A stretch of 64,000 nucleotides of DNA from Hydractinia symbiolongicarpus (Eukaryota > Cnidaria > Hydrozoa > Anthoathecata > Hydractiniidae): positions 5,520,001-5,584,000 of the forward strand of contig NC_079880.1 in assembly GCF_029227915.1 (NCBI RefSeq), read 5' to 3'. Under the pieces are notes generated by a model that saw only the letters and a list, made by a program, of their open reading frames with translations, was not told the origin of the DNA and made no database searches. How positions within the stretch are numbered: position 1 is the stretch's first letter; the number at the start of each line of letters is the position of its first letter. This document shows, piece by piece, positions 12,544-25,100 of this stretch. The position numbers were made by a program, and so were the translations under genes.

Positions 12544-14039
12544 TTAAAAATTCGTTCGGGAAATGAGTTTACTCACTGGGTACTTTCCTTGTATACTTTT
12601 AACTATACGGGCCGAGTCCGGGATTTACGGGAAATCGCGGGTTTTCGTTTGCCGGCGATTAAACTTCTTTTATTCAGCGTCTCATCAAAAATGAAAACAT
12701 TTTTAAAAACTACAAGTCTCATGGGCTTTAGTGGTGAAACAAAAATTTAAAAAATCGTTTTGGAAATGAGTTTACTCTCTGGGTACTTTTTTTGTATACT
12801 TTTGACTATACGGGCCGAGTCCGGGATTTACGGGAAATCGCAGGTTTTCGTTTGCCGGCGATTAAACTTCTTTTATTCAGCGTCTCATCAAAAATGAAAA
12901 CATTTTTAGAAACTACAAGTCTCATGCGTTTTAGTGGTGAAAAAGTAATTTAAAAAATCGTTCGGGAAATGAGTTTACTCCATGGGTACTTTCTTTGTAT
13001 ACTTTTGACTATACGGGCCAAGCCGGATTTACGGGAAATTGCGGGTTTTTGTTTGCCGGCGATTAAACTTCTTTTATTCAGCGTCTCATCAAAAATGAAA
13101 ACATTTTTAAAAACTACAAGTCTCATGCGTTTTAGTGGTAAAAAAATATTATAAAAAATCGTTCGGGAAATGAGTTTACTCCCTGGGTACTTTCTTTGTA
13201 TACATTCGACTATACGGGCCAAGCCCCGGATTTACGGGAAAACGCGGGATTTCGTTTGCCGGCGATAAAACCTCTTTCATTAAGCGTCTCATCAAAAATG
13301 AAAATATTTTTGAAAACTACAAGTCTCATGCGTTTAGTGGTAAAAAAATAATATAAAAAATCGTTCGGGAAATGAGTTTACTCCCTGGGTACTTTATTGT
13401 ATACTTTTGACTATACGGGCCAAGCCCGGGATTTACGGGAAATCGCGGGTTTTCGTTTGCCGGCGATTAAACTTCTTTTATTCAGCGTCTCATCAAAAAT
13501 GAAAACATTTTTAAAAACTACAAGTCTTATGCGTTTTAGTGGTGAAAAAATAATTTAAAAAATCGTTCTGGAAATGAGTTTACTCCCTGGGTACTTTCTT
13601 TGTATACTTTTGACTATACGGGCCGAGTCCGGGATTTACGGGAAATCGCGGGTTTTCGTTTGCCGGCGATTAAACTTCTTTTATTCAGCGTCTCATCAAA
13701 AATGAAAACATTTTTAAAAACTACAAGTCTTATGCGTTTTAGTGGTGAAAAAATAATTTAAAAAATCGTTCTGGAAATGAGTTTACTCCCTGGGTACTTT
13801 CTTTGTATACTTTTGACTATACGGGCCGAGTCCGGGATTTACGGGAAATCGCGGGTTTTCGTTTGCCGGCGATTAAACTTCTTTTATTCAGCGTCTCATC
13901 AAAAATGAAAACATTTTTAAAAACTACAAGTCTTATGCGTTTTAGTGGTGAAAAAATAATTTAAAAAATCGTTCTGGAAATGAGTTTACTCCCTGGGTAC
14001 TTTCTTTGTATACTTTTGACTATACGGGCCGAGTCCGGG

Positions 14040-17000
14040 ATTTACGGGAAATCGCGGGTTTTCGTTTGCCGGCGATTAAACTTCTTTTATTCAGCGTCTC
14101 ATCAAAAATGAAAACATTTTTAAAAACTACAAGTCTCATGGGCTTTAGTGGTGAAACAAAAATTTAAAAATTCGTTTTGGAAATGAGTTTACTCTCTGGG
14201 TACTTTGTTTGTATACTTTTGACTATACGGGCCGAGTCCGGGATTTACGGGAAATCGCAGGTTTTCGTTTGCCGGCGATTAAACTTCTTTTATTCAGCGT
14301 CTCATCAAAAATGAAAACATTTTTAAAAACTACAAGTCTCATGCGTTTTAGTGGTGAAAAAGTAATTTAAAAAATCGTTCGGGAAATGAGTTTACTCCCT
14401 GGGTACTTTCTTTGTATACTTTTGACTATACGGGCCAAGCCCGGATTTACGGGAAATCGCGGGTTTTTGTTTGCCGGCGATTAAACTTCTTTTATTCAGC
14501 GTCTCATCAAAAATGAAAACATTTTTGAAAACTACAAGTCTCATGCGTTTTAGTGGTGAAAAAAAAATTTAAAAAATCGTTCGGGAAATGAGTTTACTCC
14601 CTGGGTACTTTCTTTGTATACATTCGACTATACGGGCCAAGCCCCGGATTTACGGGAAAACGCGGGATTTCGTTTGCCGGCGATAAAACCTCTTTCATTA
14701 AGCGTCTCATCAAAAATGAAAATATTTTTGAAAACTACAAGTCTCATGCGTTTAGTGGTAAAAAAATATTATAAAAAATCGTTCGGGAAATGAGTTTACT
14801 CTCTGGGTACTTTCTTTGTATACATTCGACTATACGGGCCAAGCCCCGGATTTACGGGAAAACGCGGGATTTCGTTTGCCGGCGATAAAACTTCTTTCAT
14901 TAAGCGTCTCATCAAAAATGAAAATATTTTTGAAAACTACAAGTCTCATGCGTTTAGTGGTAAAAAAATAATATAAAAAATCGTTCGGGAAATGAGTTTA
15001 CTCCCTGGGTACTTTATTGTATACTTTTGACTATACGGGCCAAGCCCGGGATTTACGGGAAATCGCGGGTTTTCGTTTGCCGGCGATTAAACTTCTTTTA
15101 TTCAGCGTCTCATCAAAAATGAAAACATTTTTAAAAACTACAAGTCTTATGCGTTTTAGTGGTGAAAAAATAATTTAAAAAATCGTTCTGGAAATGAGTT
15201 TACTCCCTGGGTACTTTCTTTGTATACTTTTGACTATACGGGCCGAGTCCGGGATTTAGGGAAATCGCAGGTTTTCGTTTGCCGGCCATTAAACTGCTTT
15301 TATTCAGCGTCTCATCAAAAATGAAAACATTTTTGAAAACTACAAGTCTCATGCGTTTTAGTGGTGAAATAATAATTTAAAAAATCGTTTGGGAAATGAG
15401 TTTACTCCCTGGGAACTTTCTTTGTATACTTTTGACTATACGGGCCGAGTCCAGGATTTACGGGAAATCGCAGGTTTTTGTTTGCCGGCGATAAAACTTC
15501 TTTTATTCAGCGTCTCATCAAAAATGAAAACATTTCTAAAAACTACAAGTCTCATGCGTTTTAGTGGTGAAAAAGTAATTTAAAAAATCGTTCGGGAAAT
15601 GAGTTTACTCCCTGGGTACTTTCTTTGTATACTTTTAACTATACGGGCCAAGCCCGGGATTTACGGGGAATCGCGGGTTTTCGTTTGCCGGCGATTAAAC
15701 TTCTTTTATTTAGCGTTTCATCAAAAATGAAAACATTTTTGAAAACTACAAGTCTCATACGTTTTAGTGGTGAAAAAATAATTTAAAAATTCGTTCGGGA
15801 AATGAGTTTACTCACTGGGTACTTTCCTTGTATACTTTTAACTATGCGGGCCGAGTCCGGGATTTACGGGAAATCGCGGGTTTTCGTTTGCCGGCGATTA
15901 AACTTCTTTTATTCAGCGTCTCATCAAAAATGAAAACATTTTTAAAAACTACAAGTCTCATGGGCTTTAGTGGTGAAACAAAAATTTAAAAAATCGTTTT
16001 GGAAATGAGTTTACTCTCTGGGTACTTTGTTTGTATACTTTTGACTATACGGGCCGAGTCCGGGATTTACGGGAAATCGCAGGTTTTCGTTTGCCGGCGA
16101 TTAAACTTCTTTTATTCAGCGTCTCATCAAAAATGAAAACATTTTTAAAAACTACAAGTCTCATGCGTTTTAGTGGTGAAAAAGTAATTTAAAAAATCGT
16201 TCGGGAAATGAGTTTACTCCCTGGGTACTTTCTTTGTATACTTTTGACTATACGGGCCAAGCCCGGATTTACGGGAAATCGCGGGTTTTTGTTTGCCGGC
16301 GATTAAACTTCTTTTATTCAGCGTCTCATCAAAAATGAAAACATTTTTGAAAACTACAAGTCTCATGCGTTTTAGTGGTGAAAAAAAAATTTAAAAAATC
16401 GTTCGGGAAATGAGTTTACTCCCTGGGTACTTTCTTTGTATACATTCGACTATACGGGCCAAGCCCCGGATTTACGGGAAAACGGGGGATTTCGTTTGCC
16501 GGCGATAAAACCTCTTTCATTAAGCGTCTCATCAAAAATGAAAATATTTTTGAAAACTACAAGTCTCATGCGTTTAGTGGTAAAAAAATATTATAAAAAA
16601 TCGTTCGGGAAATGAGTTTACTCTCTGGGTACTTTCTTTGTATACATTCGACTATACGGGCCAAGCCCCGGATTTACGGGAAAACGCGGGATTTCGTTTG
16701 CCGGCGATAAAACTTCTTTCATTAAGCGTCTCATCAAAAATGAAAATATTTTTGAAAACTACAAGTCTCATGCGTTTAGTGGTAAAAAAATAATATAAAA
16801 AATCGTTCGGGAAATGAGTTTACTCCCTGGGTACTTTATTGTATACTTTTGACTATACGGGCCAAGCCCGGGATTTACGGGAAATCGCGGGTTTTCGTTT
16901 GCCGGCGATTAAACTTCTTTTATTCAGCGTCTCATCAAAAATGAAAACATTTTTAAAAACTACAAGTCTTATGCGTTTTAGTGGTGAAAAAATAATTTAA

Positions 17001-17580
17001 AAAATCGTTCTGGAAAAGAGTTTACTCCCTGGGTACTTTCTTTGTATACTTTTGACTATACGGGCCGAGTCCGGGATTTAGGGAAATCGCAGGTTTTCGT
17101 TTGCCGGCCATTAAACTGCTTTTATTCAGCGTCTCATCAAAAATGAAAACATTTTTGAAAACTACAAGTCTCATGCGTTTTAGTGGTGAAATAATAATTT
17201 AAAAAATCGTTTGGGAAATGAGTTTACTCCCTGGGTACTTTCTTTGTATACTTTTGACTATACGGGCCGAGTCCAGGATTTACGGGAAATCGCAGGTTTT
17301 TGTTTGCCGGCGATAAAACTTCTTTTATTCAGCGTCTCATCAAAAATGAAAACATTTCTAAAAACTACAAGTCTCATGCGTTTTAGTGGTGAAAAAGTAA
17401 TTTAAAAAATCGTTCGGGAAATGAGTTTACTCCCTGGGTACTTTCTTTGTATACTTTTAACTATACGGGCCAAGCCCGGGATTTACGGGGAATCGCGGGT
17501 TTTCGTTTGCCGGCGATTAAACTTCTTTTATTTAGCGTTTCATCAAAAATGAAAACATTTTTGAAAACTACAAGTCTCAT
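14040..17580 (+). repeat. Higher-order repeat, 1822-bp period (nine units), two copies
   Basis: About 14040-15758 matches about 15862-17580. Shared marks include CATGGGCTTTAGTGG, CTCTCTGGGTACTTTG, two S-type units and the 1-bp-shorter TACTTTATTGTATAC. I noticed several differences: TTCG against ATCG near 14168/15990, GGGAACTTTC against GGGTACTTTC near 15412/17234, and GGAAATGAG against GGAAAAGAG near 15190/17012. This pair is therefore older than the 2937-bp and 2431-bp duplications. Confidence 0.85.
14569..14770 (+). repeat. Unit type S (GAAAACGCGGGATTTCG variant)
   Basis: Example of a type marked by CATTCGACTATACGGG, CCCCGGATTTACGG, GAAAACGCGGGATTTCG and CCTCTTTCATTAAGCG. I saw it from about 3.1 kb to 29.3 kb and not in the right half. 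It is the type that carries the near-CENP-B-box motif described in the findings. This copy ends like a P unit, so it is itself partly mosaic. Confidence 0.8.
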
Positions 17581-19469
17581 GCGTTTTAGTGGTGAAAAGA
17601 TAATTTAAAAAATCGTTCGGGAAATGAGTTTACTCCCTGCGTACTTTCTTTGTATACTTTTGACTCTACGGGCCGAGTCCGGGATTTACGGGAAATCGCG
17701 GATTTTCGTTTGCCGGCGATTAAACTTCTTTTATTCAGCGTCCCATCAAATATGAAAATATTTTTGAAAACTACAAGTCTCATGCGTTTAGTGGTAAAAA
17801 AATAACATAAAAAATCGTTCGGGAAATGAGTTTACTCCCTGGGTACTTTCTTTGTATACTTTTGACTATACGGGCCAAGCCCGGGATTTACGGAAAATCG
17901 CGGGTTTTCGTTTGCCGGCGATTAAACTTCTTTTATTCAGCGTCTCATCAAAAATGAAAACATTTTTAAAAACTACAAGTCTTATGCGTTTTAGTGGTGA
18001 AAAAATAATTTTAAAAATCGTTCTGGAAATGAGTTTACTCCCTGGGTACTTTCTTTGTATACTTTTGACTATACGGGCCGAGTCTGGGATTTAGGGAAAT
18101 CGTAGGTTTTCGTTTGCCGGCGATTAAACCGCTTTTATTTAGCGTCTCATCAAAAATGAAAACATTTTTGAAAACTACAAGTCTCATGCGCTTTAGTGGT
18201 GAAAAAATAATTTAAAAAATCGTTCGGAAAATGAGTTTACTCACAGGGTACTTTCTTTGTATACTTTTGACTATACGGGCCGAGTCTGGGATTTAGGGAA
18301 ATCGTAGGTTTTCGTTTGCCGGCGATTAAACCGCTTTTATTTAGCGTCTCATCAAAAATGAAAACATTTTTGAAAACTACAAGTCTCATGCGCTTTAGTG
18401 GTGAAAAAATAATTTAAAAAATCGTTCGGAAAATGAGTTTACTCCCTGGGTACTTTATTGTATACTTTTGACTATACGGGCCAAGCCCGGGATTTACTTG
18501 AAATCGCGGGTTTTCGTTTGCCGGCGATTAAACTTCTTTTATTCAGCGTCTCATCAAAAATGAAAACATTTTTAAAAACTACAAGTCTTATGCGTTTTAG
18601 TGGTGAAAAAATAATTTAAAAAATCGTTCTGGAAATGAGTTTACTCCCTGGGTACTTTCTTTGTATACTTTTGACTATACGGGCCGAGTCCGGGATTTAG
18701 GGAAATCGCAGGTTTTCGTTTGCCGGCCATTAAACTGCTTTTATTCAGCGTCTCATCAAAAATGAAAACATTTTTGAAAACTACAAGTCTCATGCGTTTT
18801 AGTGGTGAAATAATAATTTAAAAAATCGTTTGGGAAATGAGTTTACTCCCTGGGTACTTTCTTTGTATACTTTTGACTATACGGGCCGAGTCCAGGATTT
18901 ACGGGAAATCGCAGGTTTTTGTTTGCCGGCGATAAAACTTCTTTTATTCAGCGTCTCATCAAAAATGAAAACATTTCTAAAAACTACAAGTCTCATGCGT
19001 TTTAGTGGTGAAAAAGTAATTTAAAAAATCGTTCGGGAAATGAGTTTACTCCCTGGGTACTTTCTTTGTATACTTTTAACTATACGGGCCAAGCCCGGGA
19101 TTTACGGGGAATCGCGGGTTTTCGTTTGCCGGCGATTAAACTTCTTTTATTTAGCGTTTCATCAAAAATGAAAACATTTTTGAAAACTACAAGTCTCATG
19201 CGTTTTAGTGGTGAAAAGATAATTTAAAAAATCGTTCGGGAAATGAGTTTACTCCCTGCGTACTTTCTTTGTATACTTTTGACTCTACGGGCCGAGTCCG
19301 GGATTTACGGGAAATCGCGGATTTTCGTTTGCCGGCGATTAAACTTCTTTTATTCAGCGTCCCATCAAATATGAAAATATTTTTGAAAACTACAAGTCTC
19401 ATGCGTTTAGTGGTAAAAAAATAACATAAAAAATCGTTCGGGAAATGAGTTTACTCCCTGGGTACTTTC
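16800..19469 (+). repeat. Overlapping repeat, 1619-bp period (eight units)
   Basis: About 16800-17850 matches about 18419-19469. Shared marks are TACTTTATTGTATAC, the GTTTGGGAAATG unit, the CTGCGTACTTTC variant, the GACTCTACGGG variant and the AATAACATAAAAAATCG end. It overlaps the second copy of the 1822-bp repeat, so one block was copied twice with different spacing. Confidence 0.85.
18010..18420 (+). repeat. Single-unit duplication (202 bp)
   Basis: Two adjacent units share the private variants GAGTCTGGGATTTAGGG, ATCGTAGG and AAACCGCTTTTATTTAGCG. The GAGTCTGGG motif starts at about 18080 and 18282. These were seen nowhere else, which points to a recent local duplication. Confidence 0.8.
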
Positions 19470-19839
19470 TTTGTATACTTTTGACTATACGGGCCAAGCC
19501 CGGGATTTACGGGAAATCGCGGGTTTTCGTTTGCTGGCGATTAAACCACTTTCATTAAGCGTCTCATCAAAAATGAAAACATTTCTGAAAACTACAAGTC
19601 TCATGCATTTCAGTGGTGAAAAAATAACTTAAGAAATCGTTCGGGAAATGAGTTTACTCCCTGGGTACTTTCTTTGTATACATTTGACTCTACGGGCCGA
19701 GTCCGGGATTTAGGGAAATCGCAGGTTTTCGTTTGCCGGCGATTAAACTGCTTTTATTCAGCGTCTCATCAAAAATGAAAACATTTTTGAAAACTACAAG
19801 TCTCATGCGTTTTAGTGGTGAAAAAATAATTTAAAAAAT

Positions 19840-22198
19840 CGTTCGGGAAATGAGTTTACTCCCTGGGTACTTTCTTTGTATACATTCGACTATACGGGCC
19901 AAGCCCCGGATTTACGGGAAAACGCGGGATTTCGTTTGCCGGCGATTAAACCTCTTTTATTAAGCGTCTCATCAAAAATGAAAACATTTTTAAAAACTAC
20001 AAGTCTAATGCGTTTTAGTGGTGAAAAAATAACTTATAAAATCGTTCGGGAAATGAGTTTACTCACTGGGTACTTTCTTTGCATACTTTTGACTATACGG
20101 GCCGAGTCCGGGATTTAGGGAAATCGCAGGTTTTCGTTTGCCGGCCATTAAGCTGCTTTTATTCAGCGTCTCATCAAAAATGAAAACATTTTTGAAAACT
20201 ACAAGTCTCATGCGTTTTAGTGGTGAAATAATAATTTGAAAAATCGTTTGGGAAATGAGTTTACTCCCTGGGTACTTTCTTTGTATACATTTGACTATAC
20301 GAGCCGAGTCCGGGATTTACGGGAAATCGCGGATTTTCGTTTGCCGGCGATTAAACTTCTTTTATTCAGCGTCCCATCAAATATGAAAATATTTTTGAAA
20401 ACTACAAGTCTCATGCGTTTAGTGGTAAAAAAATAATATAAAAAATCGTTCGGGAAATGAGTTTACTCCCTGGGTACTTTCTTTGCATACTTTTGACTAT
20501 ACGGGCCAAGCCCGGGATTTACGGGAAATCGCGGGTTTTCGTTTGCAGGCGATTAAACTTCTTTTATTCAGCGTCTCATCAAAAATGAAAACATTTCTAA
20601 AAACTGCAAGTCTAATGCGTTTTAGTGGTGAAAAAATAACTTATAAAATCGTTCGGGAAATGAGTTTACTCCCTGGGTACTTTCTTTGTATACATTCGAC
20701 TATACGGGCCAAGCCCCGGATTTACGGGAAAACGCGGGATTTCGTTTGCCGGCGATTAAACCTCTTTCATTAAGCGTCTCATCAAAAATGAAAACATTTT
20801 TAAAAACTACAAGTCTAATGCGTTTTAGTGGTGAAAAAATAACTTATAAAATCGTTCGGGAAATGAGTTTACTCACTGGGTACTTTCTTTGCATACTTTT
20901 GACTATACGGGCCGAGTCCGGGATTTAGGGAAATCGCAGGTTTTCGTTTGCCGGCCATTAAGCTGCTTTTATTCAGCGTCTTATCAAAAATGAAAACATT
21001 TTTGAAAACTACACGTCTCATGCGTTTTAGTGGTGAAATAATAATTTGAAAAATCGTTTGGGAAATGAGTTTACTCCCTGGGTACTTTCTTTGTATACAT
21101 TTGACTATACGGGCCGAGTCCGGGATTTACGGGAAATCGCGGATTTTCGTTTGCCGGCGATTAAACTTCTTTTATTCAGCGTCCCATCAAATATGAAAAT
21201 ATTTTTGAAAACTACAAGTCTCATGCGTTTAGTGGTAAAAAAATAATATAAAAAATCGTTCGGGAAATGAGTTTACTCCCTGGGTACTTTCTTTGCATAC
21301 TTTTGACTATACGGGCCAAGCCCGGGATTTACGGGAAATCGCGGGTTTTCGTTTGCAGGCGATTAAACTTCTTTTATTCAGCGTCTCATCAAAAATGAAA
21401 ACATTTCTAAAAACTGCAAGTCTAATGCGTTTTAGTGGTGAAAAAATAACTTATAAAATCGTTCGGGAAATGAGTTTACTCCCTGGGTACTTTCTTTGTA
21501 TACATTCGACTATACGGGCCAAGCCCCGGATTTACGGGAAAACGCGGGATTTCGTTTGCCGGCGATTAAACCTCTTTCATTAAGCGTCTCATCAAAAATG
21601 AAAACATTTTTAAAAACTACAAGTCTAATGCGTTTTAGTGGTGAAAAAATAACTTATAAAATCGTTCGGGAAATGAGTTTACTCACTGGGTACTTTCTTT
21701 GCATACTTTTGACTATACGGGCCGAGTCCGGGATTTAGGGAAATCGCAGGTTTTCGTTTGCCGGCCATTAAGCTGCTTTTATTCAGCGTCTTATCAAAAA
21801 TGAAAACATTTTTGAAAACTACACGTCTCATGCGTTTTAGTGGTGAAATAATAATTTGAAAAATCGTTTGGGAAATGAGTTTACTCCCTGGGTACTTTCT
21901 TTGTATACATTTGACTATACGGGCCGAGTCCGGGATTTACGGGAAATCGCGGATTTTCGTTTGCCGGCGATTAAACTTCTTTTATTCAGCGTCCCATCAA
22001 ATATGAAAATATTTTTGAAAACTACAAGTCTCATGCGTTTAGTGGTAAAAAAATAATATAAAAAATCGTTCGGGAAATGAGTTTACTCCCTGGGTACTTT
22101 CTTTGCATACTTTTGACTATACGGGCCAAGCCCGGGATTTACGGGAAATCGCGGGTTTTCGTTTGCAGGCGATTAAACTTCTTTTATTCAGCGTCTCA
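19840..22198 (+). repeat. Four-unit higher-order repeat, 810-bp period, almost three copies
   Basis: Copies start at about 19840, 20650 and 21460. Each holds an S-like unit, an L-like unit with GGCCATTAAGCTGC, a P unit preceded by TTTGAAAAATCGTTTGGG, and a unit with TTTGCAGGCGATT. Copies 2 and 3 share GCGTCTTATC and ACTACACGTCTC, which copy 1 lacks, so copy 2 to copy 3 is the younger step. Copy 3 breaks off near 22198 at CATTAAAAATGACAAC. Confidence 0.9.
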
Positions 22199-25100
22199 TT
22201 AAAAATGACAACATTTTTAAAAACTACAAGTCTTATGCGTTTTAGTGGTGAAAAAAAAATTCAAAAAATCGTTCTGGAAATGAGTTTACTCCCTGGGTAC
22301 TTTCTTTGTATACTTTTGACTCTACGGGCCGAGTCCGGGATTTAGGGAAATCGCAGGTTTTCGTTTGCCGGCGATTAAACTGCTTTTATTCAGCGTCTAA
22401 TCAAAAATGAAAACATTTTTAAAAACTACAAGTCTCATGCGTTTTAGTGGTGAAAAAATAATTTAAAAAATCGTTCGGAAAATGAGTTTACTCCCTGGGT
22501 ACGTTCTTTGTATACTTTTGACTATACGGGCCAAGCCGGGATTTACGGGAAATCGCGGGTTTTCGTTTGCCGGCGATTAAACTTCTTTTATTCAGCGTCT
22601 CATCAAAAATGAAAACATTTTTAAAAACTACAAGTCACATGCGTTTTAGTGGTGAAAAAATAATTTAAAAAATCGTTCGGGAAATGAGTTTACTCCCTGG
22701 GTACTTTCTTTGTATACTTTTGACTATACGGGCCAAGCCGGGATTTACGGGAAATCGCGGGTTTTCGTTTGCCGGCGATTAAACTTCTTTTATTCAGCGT
22801 CTCATCAAAAATGAAAACATTTTTAAAAACTACAAGTCTTATGCGTTTTAGTGGTGAAAAAATAATTTAAAAAGTCGTTCTGGAAATGAGTTTACTCACA
22901 GGGTACTTTCTTTGTATACATTCGACTATACGGGCCAAGCCCGGGATTTACGGGAAATTGCGGGTTTTCGTTTTCCGGCGATTAAACCTCTTTCATTAAG
23001 CGTCTCATTTAAAATGAAATTATTTTTGAAAACTACAAGTCTCATGCGTATTTGTGGTGAAAAAAAATTTAAAAAATCGTTCGGGAAATGAGTTTACTTC
23101 CTGGGTACTTTCTTTGTATACATTCGACTATACGGGCCAAGCCCCGGATTTACGGGAAAACGCGGGATTTCGTTTGCCGGCGATTAAACCTCTTTCATTA
23201 AGCGTCTCATCAAAAATGAAAACATTTTTAAAAACTACAAGTCTAATGCGTTTTAGTGGTGAAAAAATAACTTATAAAATCGTTCGGGAAATGAGTTTAC
23301 TCCCTGGGTAGTTTCTTTGTATACTTTTGACTATACGGGCCGAGTCCGGGATTTACGGGAAATCGCGGATTTTGGTTTGCCGGCGATTAAACTTCTTTTA
23401 TTCAGCGTTCCATCAAATCTGAAAATATTTCTGAAAACTACAATTCTCATGCGTTTAGTGGTAAAAAAATAATATGAAAAATCTTTCGGGAAATGAGTTT
23501 ACTCCCTGGGTACTTTCTTTGTATACTTTTGACTATACGGGCCAAGCCCGGGATTTACGGGAAATCGCGGGTTTTTGCTTGCCGGCGATTAAACTTCTTT
23601 TATTCAGCGTCTCATCAAAAATTAAAACATTTTTGAAAACTACAAGTCACATGCGTTTTAGTGGTGAAAAAATAATTTAAAAAATCGTTCGGGAAATGAG
23701 TTTACTCCCTGGGTACTTTCTTTGTATACTTTTGACTATACGGGCCAAGTCGGGATTTACGGGAAATCGCGGGTTTTCGTTTGCCGGCGATTAAACTTCT
23801 TTTATTCAGCGTCTCATCAAAAATGAAAACATTTTTGAAAACTACAAGTCTCATGCGTTTTAGTGGTGAAAAAATAATTTAAAAAATCGTTCGGGAAATG
23901 TGTTTACTCCCTGGGTACTTTCTTTGTATACTTTTGACTATACGGACCGAGTTCGGGATTTACGGGAAATCGCGGGTTTTCGTTTGCAGGCGATTAAACT
24001 TCTTTTATTCAGCGTCTCATCAAAAATGACAACATTTTTAAAAACTACAAGTCTTATGCGTTTTAGTGGTGAAAAAAAAATTCAAAAAATCGTTCTGGAA
24101 ATGAGTTTACTCCCTGGGTACTTTCTTTGTACACTTTTGACTCTACGGGCCGAGTCCGGGATTTAGGGAAATCGCAGGTTTTCGTTTGCCGGCGATTAAA
24201 CTGCTTTTATTCAGCGTCTAATCAAAAATGAAAACATTTTTAAAAACTACAAGTCTCATGCGTTTTAGTGGTGAAAAAATAACTTATAAAATCGTTCGGG
24301 AAATGAGTTTACTCACTGGGTACTTTCTTTGCATACTTTTGACTATACGGGCCGAGTCCGGGATTTAGGGAAATCGCAGGTTTTCGTTTGCCGGCCATTA
24401 AGCTGCTTTTATTCAGCGTCTTATCAAAAATGAAAACATTTTTGAAAACTACACGTCTCATGCGTTTTAGTGGTGAAATAATAATTTGAAAAATCGTTTG
24501 GGAAATGAGTTTACTCCCTGGGTACTTTCTTTGTATACATTTGACTATACGGGCCGAGTCCGGGATTTACGGGAAATCGCGGATTTTCGTTTGCCGGCGA
24601 TTAAACTTCTTTTATTCAGCGTCCCATCAAATATGAAAATATTTTTGAAAACTACAAGTCTCATGCGTTTAGTGGTAAAAAAATAATATAAAAAATCGTT
24701 CGGGAAATGAGTTTACTCCCTGGGTACTTTCTTTGCATACTTTTGACTATACGGGCCAAGCCCGGGATTTACGGGAAATCGCGGGTTTTCGTTTGCAGGC
24801 GATTAAACTTCTTTTATTCAGCGTCTCATTAAAAATGACAACATTTTTAAAAACTACAAGTCTTATGCGTTTTAGTGGTGAAAAAAAAATTCAAAAAATC
24901 GTTCTGGAAATGAGTTTACTCCCTGGGTACTTTCTTTGTATACTTTTGACTCTACGGGCCGAGTCCGGGATTTAGGGAAATCGCAGGTTTTCGTTTGCCG
25001 GCGATTAAACTGCTTTTATTCAGCGTCTAATCAAAAATGAAAACATTTTTAAAAACTACAAGTCTCATGCGTTTTAGTGGTGAAAAAATAATTTAAAAAA

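Larger units (their letters stand above)
8087..13971 (+). repeat. Tandem higher-order repeat, 2937-bp period, two near-identical copies
   Basis: Copy 1 is about 8091-11027 and copy 2 about 11028-13964, in direct tandem. Each has fourteen full units and one 99-bp short unit. Private variants match at exactly +2937: TTCGGGAGATGAG (near 8300 and 11237), TTCAGGAAATG, TTTGTGTACTTTTG, the short units at 9508 and 12445, and CTCCATGGG. By eye I found one substitution, C at 10103 against T at 13040. The match ends where ATCGTTTGGG at about 11030 faces ATCGTTCTGG at about 13967. Confidence 0.92.
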
